Positions 1-5,684 of a stretch of 64,000 nt of DNA are shown one piece after another. The stretch's first letter is position 1; each line of letters starts with the position of its first letter. The notes beneath the pieces are model-generated. The model saw nothing but the letters and a program-made list of their open reading frames with translations. It had not been told where the DNA came from and did not search any database. Source of the stretch: Pontibacter fetidus (GTDB lineage Bacteria; Bacteroidota; Bacteroidia; Cytophagales; Hymenobacteraceae); the NCBI RefSeq assembly GCF_010119545.1, contig NZ_JAAEAA010000001.1:1-64000 (forward strand), written 5' to 3'. Both the position numbers and the translations under genes were made by a program.

Positions 1-47
1 TCAAGGAAGTAATCCCCATGAAAGATGATTTGTCTTGTCATACGACA

Positions 48-69
48 AAGTTATCTTAAAAGATAACTT
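48..69. repeat. Perfect 10-bp inverted repeat in the edge cassette
   Basis: AAGTTATCTT (48-57) is separated by AA from AAGATAACTT (60-69), a perfect palindrome in an A+T-rich stretch. A weaker repeat, CTTGTC/GACAAAG, lies just left of it. It falls in the unit that begins at the attC-like site at 120-171 and runs off the left edge. It could be an operator or a hairpin in the 5' leader of the next cassette gene. No T-run follows on either strand, so a simple terminator is less likely. Confidence 0.5.
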
Positions 70-119
70 ATGCAAAGAATTTTATACTTGCGGGAGAGAA
101 ATTTTATAGTGGTTTTGCA

Positions 120-171
120 CCCTAACGGTTTGGCTAAAAAGCGTTTTAATGATTTTTAGGTTTTGTTGTGG
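120..171 (-). other. attC-like cassette boundary site 4
   Basis: Read on the minus strand, the site opens with CCACAAC (171-165) and closes with GTTAGGG (126-120). Between them are the complementary arms CTAAAAA and TTTTTAG, around a loop containing ACG. It shares with the other three sites the blocks ACAAAACCTA after the first box and AACCGTTR before the last. It starts 5 bases after the stop of the gene at 177-431. Its first box CCACAAC is exactly complementary to GTTGTGG, the box that opens this cassette at site 489-557. That is the relation expected for an integron cassette. Confidence 0.65.
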
Positions 172-176
172 TTTCG

Positions 177-431
177 TTATTCTTTAATTCTTTCTTCTAA
201 CCTTTTCAAAATTCTATCAATATTTTGGTTATACTGGTCATAAGTTTCTTGACTTACTCCCAAAAAGCCACCCAATTTTGGTTGATGCTCAATTAAATCG
301 AATAACTCATTAATTTCTTTATCATTAGTATCATCTGGAAAATTATCATTTAGCTGTTTGTAGTCAATTTTTCCTGCTATGAATTCTTTAGCAGTTTCTA
401 AAGCTAATCTCAGATTTGTTTTGTCAACCAT
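177..431 (-). CDS. Small hypothetical cassette protein (84 aa)
   Basis: I do not recognise this protein. It is acidic and soluble, with no signal peptide or membrane segment. The predicted pattern is helical: an N-terminal half (residues 1-50) rich in Leu, Asp and Asn, a short GGFLG loop near residue 55, and a charged C-terminal helix ending RILKRLEERIKE. It is A+T-rich compared with the core genes. The gene lies between attC-like sites at 489-557 (about 60 bases upstream) and 120-171 (5 bases downstream), on the strand of the recombinase. It therefore looks like the cargo of one cassette. Small soluble proteins of this type are common cassette cargo, but I cannot assign a function. Confidence 0.7.
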   Translation of the reverse strand: MVDKTNLRLALETAKEFIAGKIDYKQLNDNFPDDTNDKEINELFDLIEHQPKLGGFLGVSQETYDQYNQNIDRILKRLEERIKE

Positions 432-488
432 AAATTTTTATTCCATTCTTTTCCTCACCTTGAACGGAAATTCTAAATTACTAATGCA

Positions 489-557
489 CCACAACGGCCT
501 CGTGTAAGCGGCTGGCGAGGCCGTCGGCCGAAGGCTGACGTTTACACCTTGTTAGGC
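489..557 (-). other. attC-like cassette boundary site 3
   Basis: On the minus strand the site opens with GCCTAAC (557-551), which matches the classical integron core RYYYAAC, and closes with GTTGTGG (495-489). The inner arms are GTGTAAACG (547-539) and CGCTTACAC (510-502), with one mismatch. The middle is G+C-rich and contains a second palindrome, ACGGCCTCG/CGAGGCCGT. It is the longest of the four sites (69 bases). It follows the stop of the gene at 574-1248 by 16 bases. Confidence 0.65.
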
Positions 558-573
558 ACTGGCTTTTTTTTCT

Positions 574-1248
574 TTATTCATTTATAATTACTGACACTCC
601 CATTCCATGAATAGTAAAGGAAGGATAATCACTCAAGTCCGAATTGGGAATGTACTGCTTGTAATTCTCTTTTTCCAGTAAATGAAATTTCTCAATCGCA
701 TATCTCCTTGTGCTCTTGGTAAATTGATTCAAGAAAGTACCGACTTTTTTCTCTAACCATGAATTCATTAGAAATACATTTAGCTGTTTATAACTGATGT
801 TTTTCTTTCCGAACTGATTTTCATAGCTCTTTGAAAGTTCTACAGTCATGTCCTTGTAGAATATTGGAGACTCGAAATGAAGGTAGCCAAGCTTCTCTAA
901 ATTAAAATCTTGTTCAATTAATGGTAAGCTTTCATTTATCTTGTCCAACGCCTTTGAAAATAAAATAGGATTTCGGTGAAATACCCTAAGCTGGACTGAG
1001 CTGTCTCTAACATGTTCTGTCATCCCAATTTTAAAGTCGAGAGTGTCTGGACCAGCAATCCAGCAATAGGTAAATGACTTTGAGTAGAAGCCAACTTCGT
1101 ACGACTTGTTTAGTTTATTTTCAATTTTAACCAATACTGTGTCTATAGGATTTTTCTCAAAATCAGACGCAATGGTGTCTTTACTCTGGTTTGAGTTATT
1201 GCAAGACAGTAATACCAGAGATAATATTGAAATGATTACCGATTTCAT
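574..1248 (-). CDS. Hypothetical lipoprotein, cassette-borne (224 aa)
   Basis: The N-terminus is a lipoprotein signal: MKSVIISILSLVLLSC with a lipobox ending at Cys16, followed by a Asn/Ser-rich linker. The remaining 200 residues have no motif that I recognise. There are several aromatic strands (a YCWIAGPDTLDF segment near residue 60) and a basic region around residues 165-190. It would sit on the periplasmic side of the inner or outer membrane. The gene is A+T-rich and lies between attC-like sites 1261-1313 and 489-557. Its start codon is only about 19 bases from the cassette boundary, so there is little room for its own promoter. Expression may depend on transcription from upstream cassettes or the recombinase. 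Confidence 0.75.
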   Translation of the reverse strand: MKSVIISILSLVLLSCNNSNQSKDTIASDFEKNPIDTVLVKIENKLNKSYEVGFYSKSFTYCWIAGPDTLDFKIGMTEHVRDSSVQLRVFHRNPILFSKALDKINESLPLIEQDFNLEKLGYLHFESPIFYKDMTVELSKSYENQFGKKNISYKQLNVFLMNSWLEKKVGTFLNQFTKSTRRYAIEKFHLLEKENYKQYIPNSDLSDYPSFTIHGMGVSVIINE

Positions 1249-1260
1249 TTTTTAGCTTGT

Positions 1261-1313
1261 GCATAACGGTTCTGCTATAAGGTGGCGTAGCTAACTTATA
1301 GGTTTTGTTGTGC
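1261..1313 (-). other. attC-like cassette boundary site 2
   Basis: On the minus strand the site opens with GCACAAC (1313-1307) and closes with GTTATGC (1267-1261). The inner arms are CTATAAG (1301-1295) and CTTATAG (1281-1275), a perfect 7-bp pair. The loop contains ACGCC. The last codons of the gene at 1296-1652 run into this site, so its stop codon TAA lies inside the left arm, as in many integron cassettes. The opening box GCACAAC is exactly complementary to GTTGTGC, which starts this cassette in site 1684-1735; the match extends to nine bases (ATGCACAAC/GTTGTGCAT). Confidence 0.65.
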
Positions 1314-1652
1314 ATTTGTGCTTCTTTCTATTTTTCTTTTTTTGGCACTCAATCGCTTCTTCTCTTTATCAAGAAGGATTCGATATGTGATAAACCAAAA
1401 TATTACAAAGACTACTACTTGAGCCAACAATGCATAACCCATTCCATCTTTACCTTCACCATACAGGATTCCAAACCCAATAAATGAAACAGGCATTGTT
1501 AACAGGAGAATCAGCCAAAAAAGAATAGAAACAAATTCAATTTCCATCAATGTCGGTGAGGCTATAGCAAGTAATGATATGGTACCCAGTCCAACATAGA
1601 CAAGTGAAATGTAGAGGGAATCTTTCTTTGCTTTATTTCCTATTTCTTCCAT
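1296..1652 (-). CDS. Small membrane protein, cassette-borne (118 aa)
   Basis: Three hydrophobic segments are visible, at about residues 13-31, 38-62 and 72-92. They are followed by a very basic cytoplasmic tail (KEKKRLSAKKRKIER). There is no signal peptide and no catalytic motif. I do not recognise the family. The final residues NAQQNL are encoded by the attC-like site itself, so the C-terminus depends on the recombination site. The gene starts about 30 bases from the boundary at 1684-1690. Function is unknown; membrane proteins of this size are frequent cassette cargo. Confidence 0.7.
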   Translation of the reverse strand: MEEIGNKAKKDSLYISLVYVGLGTISLLAIASPTLMEIEFVSILFWLILLLTMPVSFIGFGILYGEGKDGMGYALLAQVVVFVIFWFITYRILLDKEKKRLSAKKRKIERSTNAQQNL

Positions 1653-1683
1653 TAAAGAAGGTTCTATTCATGATTGGCATTAT

Positions 1684-1735
1684 GCACAACGGTTGGGCTA
1701 TGGTGCGTTTATGCACTATAGTTTTTGTTATGTGC
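1684..1735 (-). other. attC-like cassette boundary site 1
   Basis: On the minus strand the site opens with GCACATAAC (1735-1727) and closes with GTTGTGC (1690-1684). Inner arms are CTATAGTGC (1721-1713) and GCACCATAG (1706-1698), with one mismatch, around a short ATAAAC loop. It begins 7 bases after the stop of the gene at 1743-2321. Its opening box is complementary, with one mismatch in nine, to GTTATGTGT at 2346-2338, next to the end of the recombinase gene. That places the first cassette between 2346 and 1690. Confidence 0.65.
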
Positions 1736-1742
1736 TGTGATT

Positions 1743-2321
1743 TTATTTTTTGTTGAAAGGTACAGTCACACGAGGCGGAGGAGTTACCATTTTTGCACTT
1801 GGGTAGTAGACTTGCTTTTCCGCAAGATTACTAAGTTCACCAGTACATGCCAGTTTTGAAATGAAAGTTAAAAGGGCCACGTCATCTTTACGCCATTCAA
1901 TAACCGTGTCTTTTAGTGAATCAACAACAACATCTCCTTTCTTGATGTACAAAGAACTGAAACTACCTTCTTCAGGACTTTTCTCTTTTCTTGGCGCAGA
2001 GGGGTACTTTTCCAGATACTGTTCCATCTGTTCCACTTCGCTTAAGCTTAACTGCCGCGCATACTGTCCCCATTCACCTTTTAGCTTTCCTTCAATATAC
2101 AGGCTATCGTTCCTTATAAGAATGTTACGATGCAAGACTCTCACACAATCACCCTTTCTGTACCAACTAAACATACCGACACTTGAAGTGGCGACTTCAT
2201 AGTTATTGGTTCTGCCTGTTTTTAAGTTAGTGGCTTCGTTAAAATCACAGCTGACTAAGAAGGCTAGCAGAAGCATTGATTTAAATCTAGAAAGACTGAC
2301 TACTTCAGCAACTCTTATCAT
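1743..2321 (-). CDS. Hypothetical lipoprotein, first cassette gene (192 aa)
   Basis: The start at 2321 is chosen because it gives a short basic N-terminus followed by MLLLAFLVSC, a lipoprotein signal with the lipid-carrying Cys at about residue 25. The reading frame is open further upstream to 2384, but that extension would cross the proposed attI junction at 2346 and would spoil the signal peptide. The mature part has a SWYRKGDCVRVLHR segment and an acidic/proline-rich middle, and ends in a basic PRVTVPFNKK. I do not recognise the family. It is the recombinase-proximal cargo of the array and so the best placed to be expressed. Confidence 0.65.
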   Translation of the reverse strand: MIRVAEVVSLSRFKSMLLLAFLVSCDFNEATNLKTGRTNNYEVATSSVGMFSWYRKGDCVRVLHRNILIRNDSLYIEGKLKGEWGQYARQLSLSEVEQMEQYLEKYPSAPRKEKSPEEGSFSSLYIKKGDVVVDSLKDTVIEWRKDDVALLTFISKLACTGELSNLAEKQVYYPSAKMVTPPPRVTVPFNKK

Positions 2322-2337
2322 CTTAATTTGTTTTATG

Positions 2338-2391
2338 ACACATAACTCTCTGCTAGCAGGAGTACCTACTCCTACTATCTGCACTATGTGT
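2338..2391 (-). other. Candidate attI-like attachment site
   Basis: This segment lies between the recombinase stop (2484) and the first cassette gene. It holds GTTATGTGT on the minus strand at 2346-2338, the counterpart of the first box of site 1684-1735. The plus-strand outer arms ACACATA (2338-2344) and TATGTGT (2385-2391) are perfectly complementary. Inside is AGGAGTA-CC-TACTCCT (2358-2373), a perfect 7-bp hairpin with a 2-base loop. The palindrome TGCTAGCA lies at 2351-2358. It may be the primary site where cassettes enter, or simply a hairpin at the end of the recombinase transcript. The assignment is inference from position and box match. Confidence 0.45.
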
Positions 2392-2483
2392 GGAGTGTTA
2401 ATGGTTCCTTTTGTACATAATTTCTTACTGTGGAGCCCTTTTCTTCCTTTGCATTCATAGTGTCACACTAATATAGGTGTTTT

Positions 2484-3938
2484 CTACAGATTGTCAAGCG
2501 GGCTCACGATTTTATCCAACGCGTAGCTCGTTACATGCGTGTATACTTCTGTTGTCTTGCTGCTTCGATGCCCAAGCAGGGTCTGGATGTAACGCAGGTC
2601 GGTGCCCTGCTCCAGTAGGTGCGTGGCAAAGGAGTGCCTCAGGGTGTGGGGCGTAGCATTGGTCTTAACGCCGGCCTTTTTGCGGCAGGCCTGAAACACG
2701 TTACGCAGGCTGTCAGCCGTATACTGTCCGCCAAACTGGCCCTCAAACAGCCATACCTTTGGTCTGTACTCTTTATAATAAGCTCTCAGGTTTTGGAGCA
2801 GCTTTTGTGAGAGCAAGGTAGTGCGGTCCTTCTTGCCTTTTCCACCACGAATCAGAAGTAAGTTCCTGTCTGACTGTACGTCCGTCAGCTTCAGATTAAT
2901 GACCTCGCCAATTCTGAGCCCTCCGGCATACAGGAGCTGCAGCATACAGCCGTGCTTCAGATTGTCGGTGGCAGCGAGTATTTTCTTAACCTCCTCCTTG
3001 CTGAGAACGGTGGGCAGCCGGTCAGGCTTTTCGGGACGCTCTACGTTATTTAGCTGCATCTCGTGGCGGCCCAGCACCCGCTGATAGTAGAACTTAACAG
3101 CGTTAATCGACTGGTTTATAAACGAGCAGGAGTAGGCCCCCGCCTGAACCATTTGCCTGTGGTACTGGTTAATTTCCTCCTCCGTAAAGACGTTAACTTG
3201 CCCCAGGCCCTTTTCATTGTGGCTGTTGAGGAAACGCAACAACAGCGAGTGGTAAGTCCGGATGGTGTTCATAGAGTAGTTCAGAAGGAAGAGCTTCTCC
3301 AGGTAGTCAATCGGGCAGGTAATGTAGCTAGCCACCTTTACGTAGGTTTGCTCCCATAGCCTGCGCAGCAGCAATATATCGCGAACCACAAGCTCCTGGC
3401 TTAGCCATAGCCAGCCGATGCCCTCCAGCTCCCTGGCCAGCTGTTGTATGTTTTGTCCGCCCTCGGGTATGGTAAAGCACTTCTGTTCCCGCTGCCAGAA
3501 GGCTAGGCTGCTGCATTGGAGAGCCTCATAGATCTTTTTGCTATAACGGAAGGTAATGCCGATCATCGTTTTGTTTTCTTCTACCAGTATGGGTTGGAGC
3601 TTCACCACTGGCATATCCGGCATTTTTTTGAGCGAACCGCCTTGCTGGCCACCAGTTAGCACCGGCATCAGTTTGTCTGGCTTCAGCCTTTTGGGCTGGT
3701 ATAGGTAGCGGGTGTTTACCTGCGCCAGCCCCTGAAAATGAAAGAAGGTCATTTCTATACTTTGCGGGCTATGGCTCATCACAAAGCACTTATATGTCTT
3801 ACTATACTTTATCCAGGCAGCTTCCCTGAGCCGTTTGACGATAAAAGGATTAGGCTTATGCCAGATCCGAATATATTTTTTGCCTTCGTGATCCAAGGCG
3901 TTAAGATAGATAACTGGCTGATTAGATGGAAACTGCAT
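2484..3938 (-). CDS. Tyrosine recombinase with duplicated N-terminal domain
   Basis: This is an integrase of the XerC/XerD/IntI family. The catalytic domain spans about residues 305-484, with R342 (LRIGEV), K367 (GGKGKKDR), H431-x-x-R434 (HTLRHSF), H457 (LLGH) and the nucleophile Y466 (VYTHV). A SAM-like core-binding domain lies at about 207-292. The first 200 residues are extra compared with XerC/D (about 300 aa). They contain two similar segments, about 20-72 and 122-175, each with strand, helix, then a K-CF-V/I strand and a second helix. I see no stretch before the HTLRH motif resembling the roughly 16-residue insertion that marks classical integron integrases. The gene is followed on the same strand by the cassette-like array at 120-2346, which suggests it moves those units. 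Integration of cassettes is inferred from context only. Confidence 0.85.
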   Translation of the reverse strand: MQFPSNQPVIYLNALDHEGKKYIRIWHKPNPFIVKRLREAAWIKYSKTYKCFVMSHSPQSIEMTFFHFQGLAQVNTRYLYQPKRLKPDKLMPVLTGGQQGGSLKKMPDMPVVKLQPILVEENKTMIGITFRYSKKIYEALQCSSLAFWQREQKCFTIPEGGQNIQQLARELEGIGWLWLSQELVVRDILLLRRLWEQTYVKVASYITCPIDYLEKLFLLNYSMNTIRTYHSLLLRFLNSHNEKGLGQVNVFTEEEINQYHRQMVQAGAYSCSFINQSINAVKFYYQRVLGRHEMQLNNVERPEKPDRLPTVLSKEEVKKILAATDNLKHGCMLQLLYAGGLRIGEVINLKLTDVQSDRNLLLIRGGKGKKDRTTLLSQKLLQNLRAYYKEYRPKVWLFEGQFGGQYTADSLRNVFQACRKKAGVKTNATPHTLRHSFATHLLEQGTDLRYIQTLLGHRSSKTTEVYTHVTSYALDKIVSPLDNL

Positions 3939-3996
3939 ATAGATCGAGAATTATGACCGCAAGTAAGCACCTAAACACGCATTAAACGTAAAATAA

Positions 3997-4029
3997 CCGG
4001 GTAAGTCCGGGTATACCGGGCTTACCCGG
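3997..4029. repeat. Long hairpin between recombinase and zinc-finger genes
   Basis: CCGGGTAAG (3997-4005) pairs perfectly with CTTACCCGG (4021-4029). Inside, CC pairs with GG and the centre is the palindrome GGTATACC (4010-4017), with one mismatch and one bulge. The whole 33-base segment can form one rod-like hairpin. It is much richer in G+C than its flanks and sits in the divergent spacer, 58 bases from the recombinase start and 26 from the start of the zinc-finger gene. It could be an operator shared by both genes or a recombinase-binding element; neither is proven. Confidence 0.55.
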
Positions 4030-4055
4030 ATAAAAGCATACTAGGACAAACAAAA

Positions 4056-4424
4056 ATGGAAGAGAGAGCCTGCGAACATTGTGGTGCGAAACTTATAGGG
4101 AGAATCGACAAGCGCTTTTGTAGTGACCAGTGCCGGGCAACAGCCAAGAACAGTCGAAAGGCTCAAAATGCAGGTGAGCGTCTGATGAAGGAGGTTAATA
4201 CTAAGCTGCGTCATAATCGTTTTGTGCTACAGCGCCATAGCCCTGAGGGTAAGACCACTATGCGGCGCGAGGTGTTGCTGCTGGCCGGTTTCGACTTCCG
4301 CCACTTTACGCACCTCTATCGTACTAAACAAGGTAACACCTACTACTTTTGTTACGACTACGGTTACCTGCTGCTGGAAGACGACAAGGTGCTGATCGTA
4401 AACTGGCAGCCTTATATGCAGTAA
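4056..4424 (+). CDS. Zinc-ribbon hypothetical protein (122 aa)
   Basis: The N-terminus carries a zinc-binding motif CEHCG...RFCSDQCR (Cys7, Cys10, Cys23, Cys27), like the DUF2116-type zinc ribbons that many Bacteroidota proteins carry. A basic linker follows (KNSRKAQNAGERLMK), then a C-terminal domain rich in aromatic residues, with TYYFCYDYGYLLLEDDKVLIV. It may bind nucleic acid. The gene is divergent from the tyrosine recombinase and shares its 117-base spacer with a strong hairpin. I know proteins like this as conserved hypotheticals in Cytophagales. No function can be assigned, and a link to the recombinase is only positional. Confidence 0.75.
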   Translation: MEERACEHCGAKLIGRIDKRFCSDQCRATAKNSRKAQNAGERLMKEVNTKLRHNRFVLQRHSPEGKTTMRREVLLLAGFDFRHFTHLYRTKQGNTYYFCYDYGYLLLEDDKVLIVNWQPYMQ

Positions 4425-4493
4425 ACTATAGCTGGCAGATGCCGGTAAACTATAAATCTATACTTTACCGGCTATCAACTATAGCTTACTTAA

Positions 4494-5636
4494 TTACTTA
4501 TCACCAGCTTCATCTACTTCTACTTCTTTCGCTACTTCTTTTACTTCTTCTACAAATATAAAGCCTTTGCCGGCAGCGTGTTTGGCTGCTTCGGCAGTTT
4601 CTTTTACCAGTAGCATTTCCACATCACCGCCGCCTTTCTTTAGTTCGTCGGCTATACCTACCACTTTGCGGGTATGTTTTTCGATGTTTACGTCGCGTAT
4701 GTAAACAGCCATGATGCGGCCCGGGTGGTTTTTAACTACTTCGCTATATATGGCGGCGTCCTGCTGTCCGCTGTCCCCGATTAGTATAAAGTCCAGTTCG
4801 GGGTAGGTGATGAGGATGTTCTCAATCTCTTTGTATTTGTGGCTCATGTGGTCGGAGTGGCCCAACTTGTCTTCATCAAAGCCAAAATCGCGGAGCAGGA
4901 GCGGACCTTGCGGTATGTCGTTCAGTTCCAGGAAATGATACAGCAGATCATAGTTGTTCCAGGGGCTGCTGCTTACATAAAAGAACGGGTTATTGCGCTT
5001 GCCATTACGGCCCAGCTGCAATGACTTATAGAACTGCGAAACTCCATGAAACGGAATGCGGGTGTGAGCATTGTTGAGCAAAACATTACGGCCGCTTTCC
5101 AGCAAACTCGTAGCGCCGGTACGCATTATAGTATCATCTATGTCAGAGATAATACCATACTCTGCATCGGGTGGAGGTACCAGTACATGCGCAGTGGCTT
5201 TTACTTCTTCCGTCATCTCTACCGGTGCATCTATCACTTTCAGTTCAATATCATGCCATATGTCGTCTAACACCAGCGGTATTTTAGGCTCTAAGTTCAG
5301 TACAAAGTAACCTTCGGCATCGGTAGTTATCTCGTGGTATTGGTTGTTTAAGCATAGCTGTACACGGGCGTTCGGTACTTCATCACTCTCGAAACGGCGG
5401 TACATGTTCATCAGGTTTTCCCAGAGGGTGTCGTCTGCTTCGGAGTGTTTTATGCCTTTATCCAGTAACACGCGGCCTTTAACATAAAGCCTGTTGGGTG
5501 TGCCGTAGCTGCGGTAAGGTACTATCTGTAAAGGCTGCATCATGTTTAGCTGGCGTTTGAGCTTAAACGTGAGCATGTCAATTTTTTCTTCAGCTTTAAG
5601 TATAGCTTTAGCGCCGGTTTGTTTAAGATTTTTCAT
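4494..5636 (-). CDS. App1-type phosphatase (DUF2183), HAD fold
   Basis: The protein resembles the catalytic domain of the phosphatidate phosphatase App1 family. The HAD motif DIDDT sits at residues 165-169 (D165 and D167 are the catalytic pair), preceded by YGIIS. Later motifs are YVSSSPWN (motif II, Ser) and ILIGDSGQQDAAIY (motif III/IV, acidic residues binding Mg). The N-terminal 150 residues form a separate domain ending in a beta-rich portion. The C-terminus ends in an acidic Glu/Val/Lys-rich tail. There is no signal peptide, so it is probably cytoplasmic or membrane-peripheral. The usual substrate in yeast is phosphatidate; the bacterial substrate is not established. It is downstream of the M48 gene but separated by a terminator. 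Confidence 0.85.
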   Translation of the reverse strand: MKNLKQTGAKAILKAEEKIDMLTFKLKRQLNMMQPLQIVPYRSYGTPNRLYVKGRVLLDKGIKHSEADDTLWENLMNMYRRFESDEVPNARVQLCLNNQYHEITTDAEGYFVLNLEPKIPLVLDDIWHDIELKVIDAPVEMTEEVKATAHVLVPPPDAEYGIISDIDDTIMRTGATSLLESGRNVLLNNAHTRIPFHGVSQFYKSLQLGRNGKRNNPFFYVSSSPWNNYDLLYHFLELNDIPQGPLLLRDFGFDEDKLGHSDHMSHKYKEIENILITYPELDFILIGDSGQQDAAIYSEVVKNHPGRIMAVYIRDVNIEKHTRKVVGIADELKKGGGDVEMLLVKETAEAAKHAAGKGFIFVEEVKEVAKEVEVDEAGDK

Positions 5637-5651
5637 AGCAGTAGGTATAAA

Positions 5652-5681
5652 AAAAGCCTGCAGAACCGGCTGCAGGCTTTT
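5652..5681 (-). terminator. Terminator after M48 peptidase gene
   Basis: AAAAGCCTGCAG and CTGCAGGCTTTT form a perfect 12-bp stem with loop AACCGG. It begins 4 bases after the M48 stop codon on the minus strand, and the A/T flanks serve as the U-tract. It separates the peptidase from the App1-type gene. Confidence 0.85.
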
Positions 5682-5684
5682 AAA

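Noticed and set aside
1..20. Gene start on the minus strand at position 20 running off the left edge
   Set aside because: An ATG is present, but fewer than seven codons are visible and nothing supports it.
1743..2384. Start of the first cassette lipoprotein at 2384
   Set aside because: It would cross the proposed attI junction and place 21 residues before an otherwise good lipoprotein signal; 2321 is preferred.
1..2483. CRISPR array
   Set aside because: The repeats are imperfect palindromes of 52-69 bases separated by genes of 250-700 bases; there are no short equal spacers and no cas genes.
2484..3938. Classical integron integrase (IntI)
   Set aside because: I do not see the roughly 16-residue insertion before the HTLRH motif that marks IntI, and the long duplicated N-terminus is not part of it. 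The protein is called only a tyrosine recombinase, with an integron-like context.
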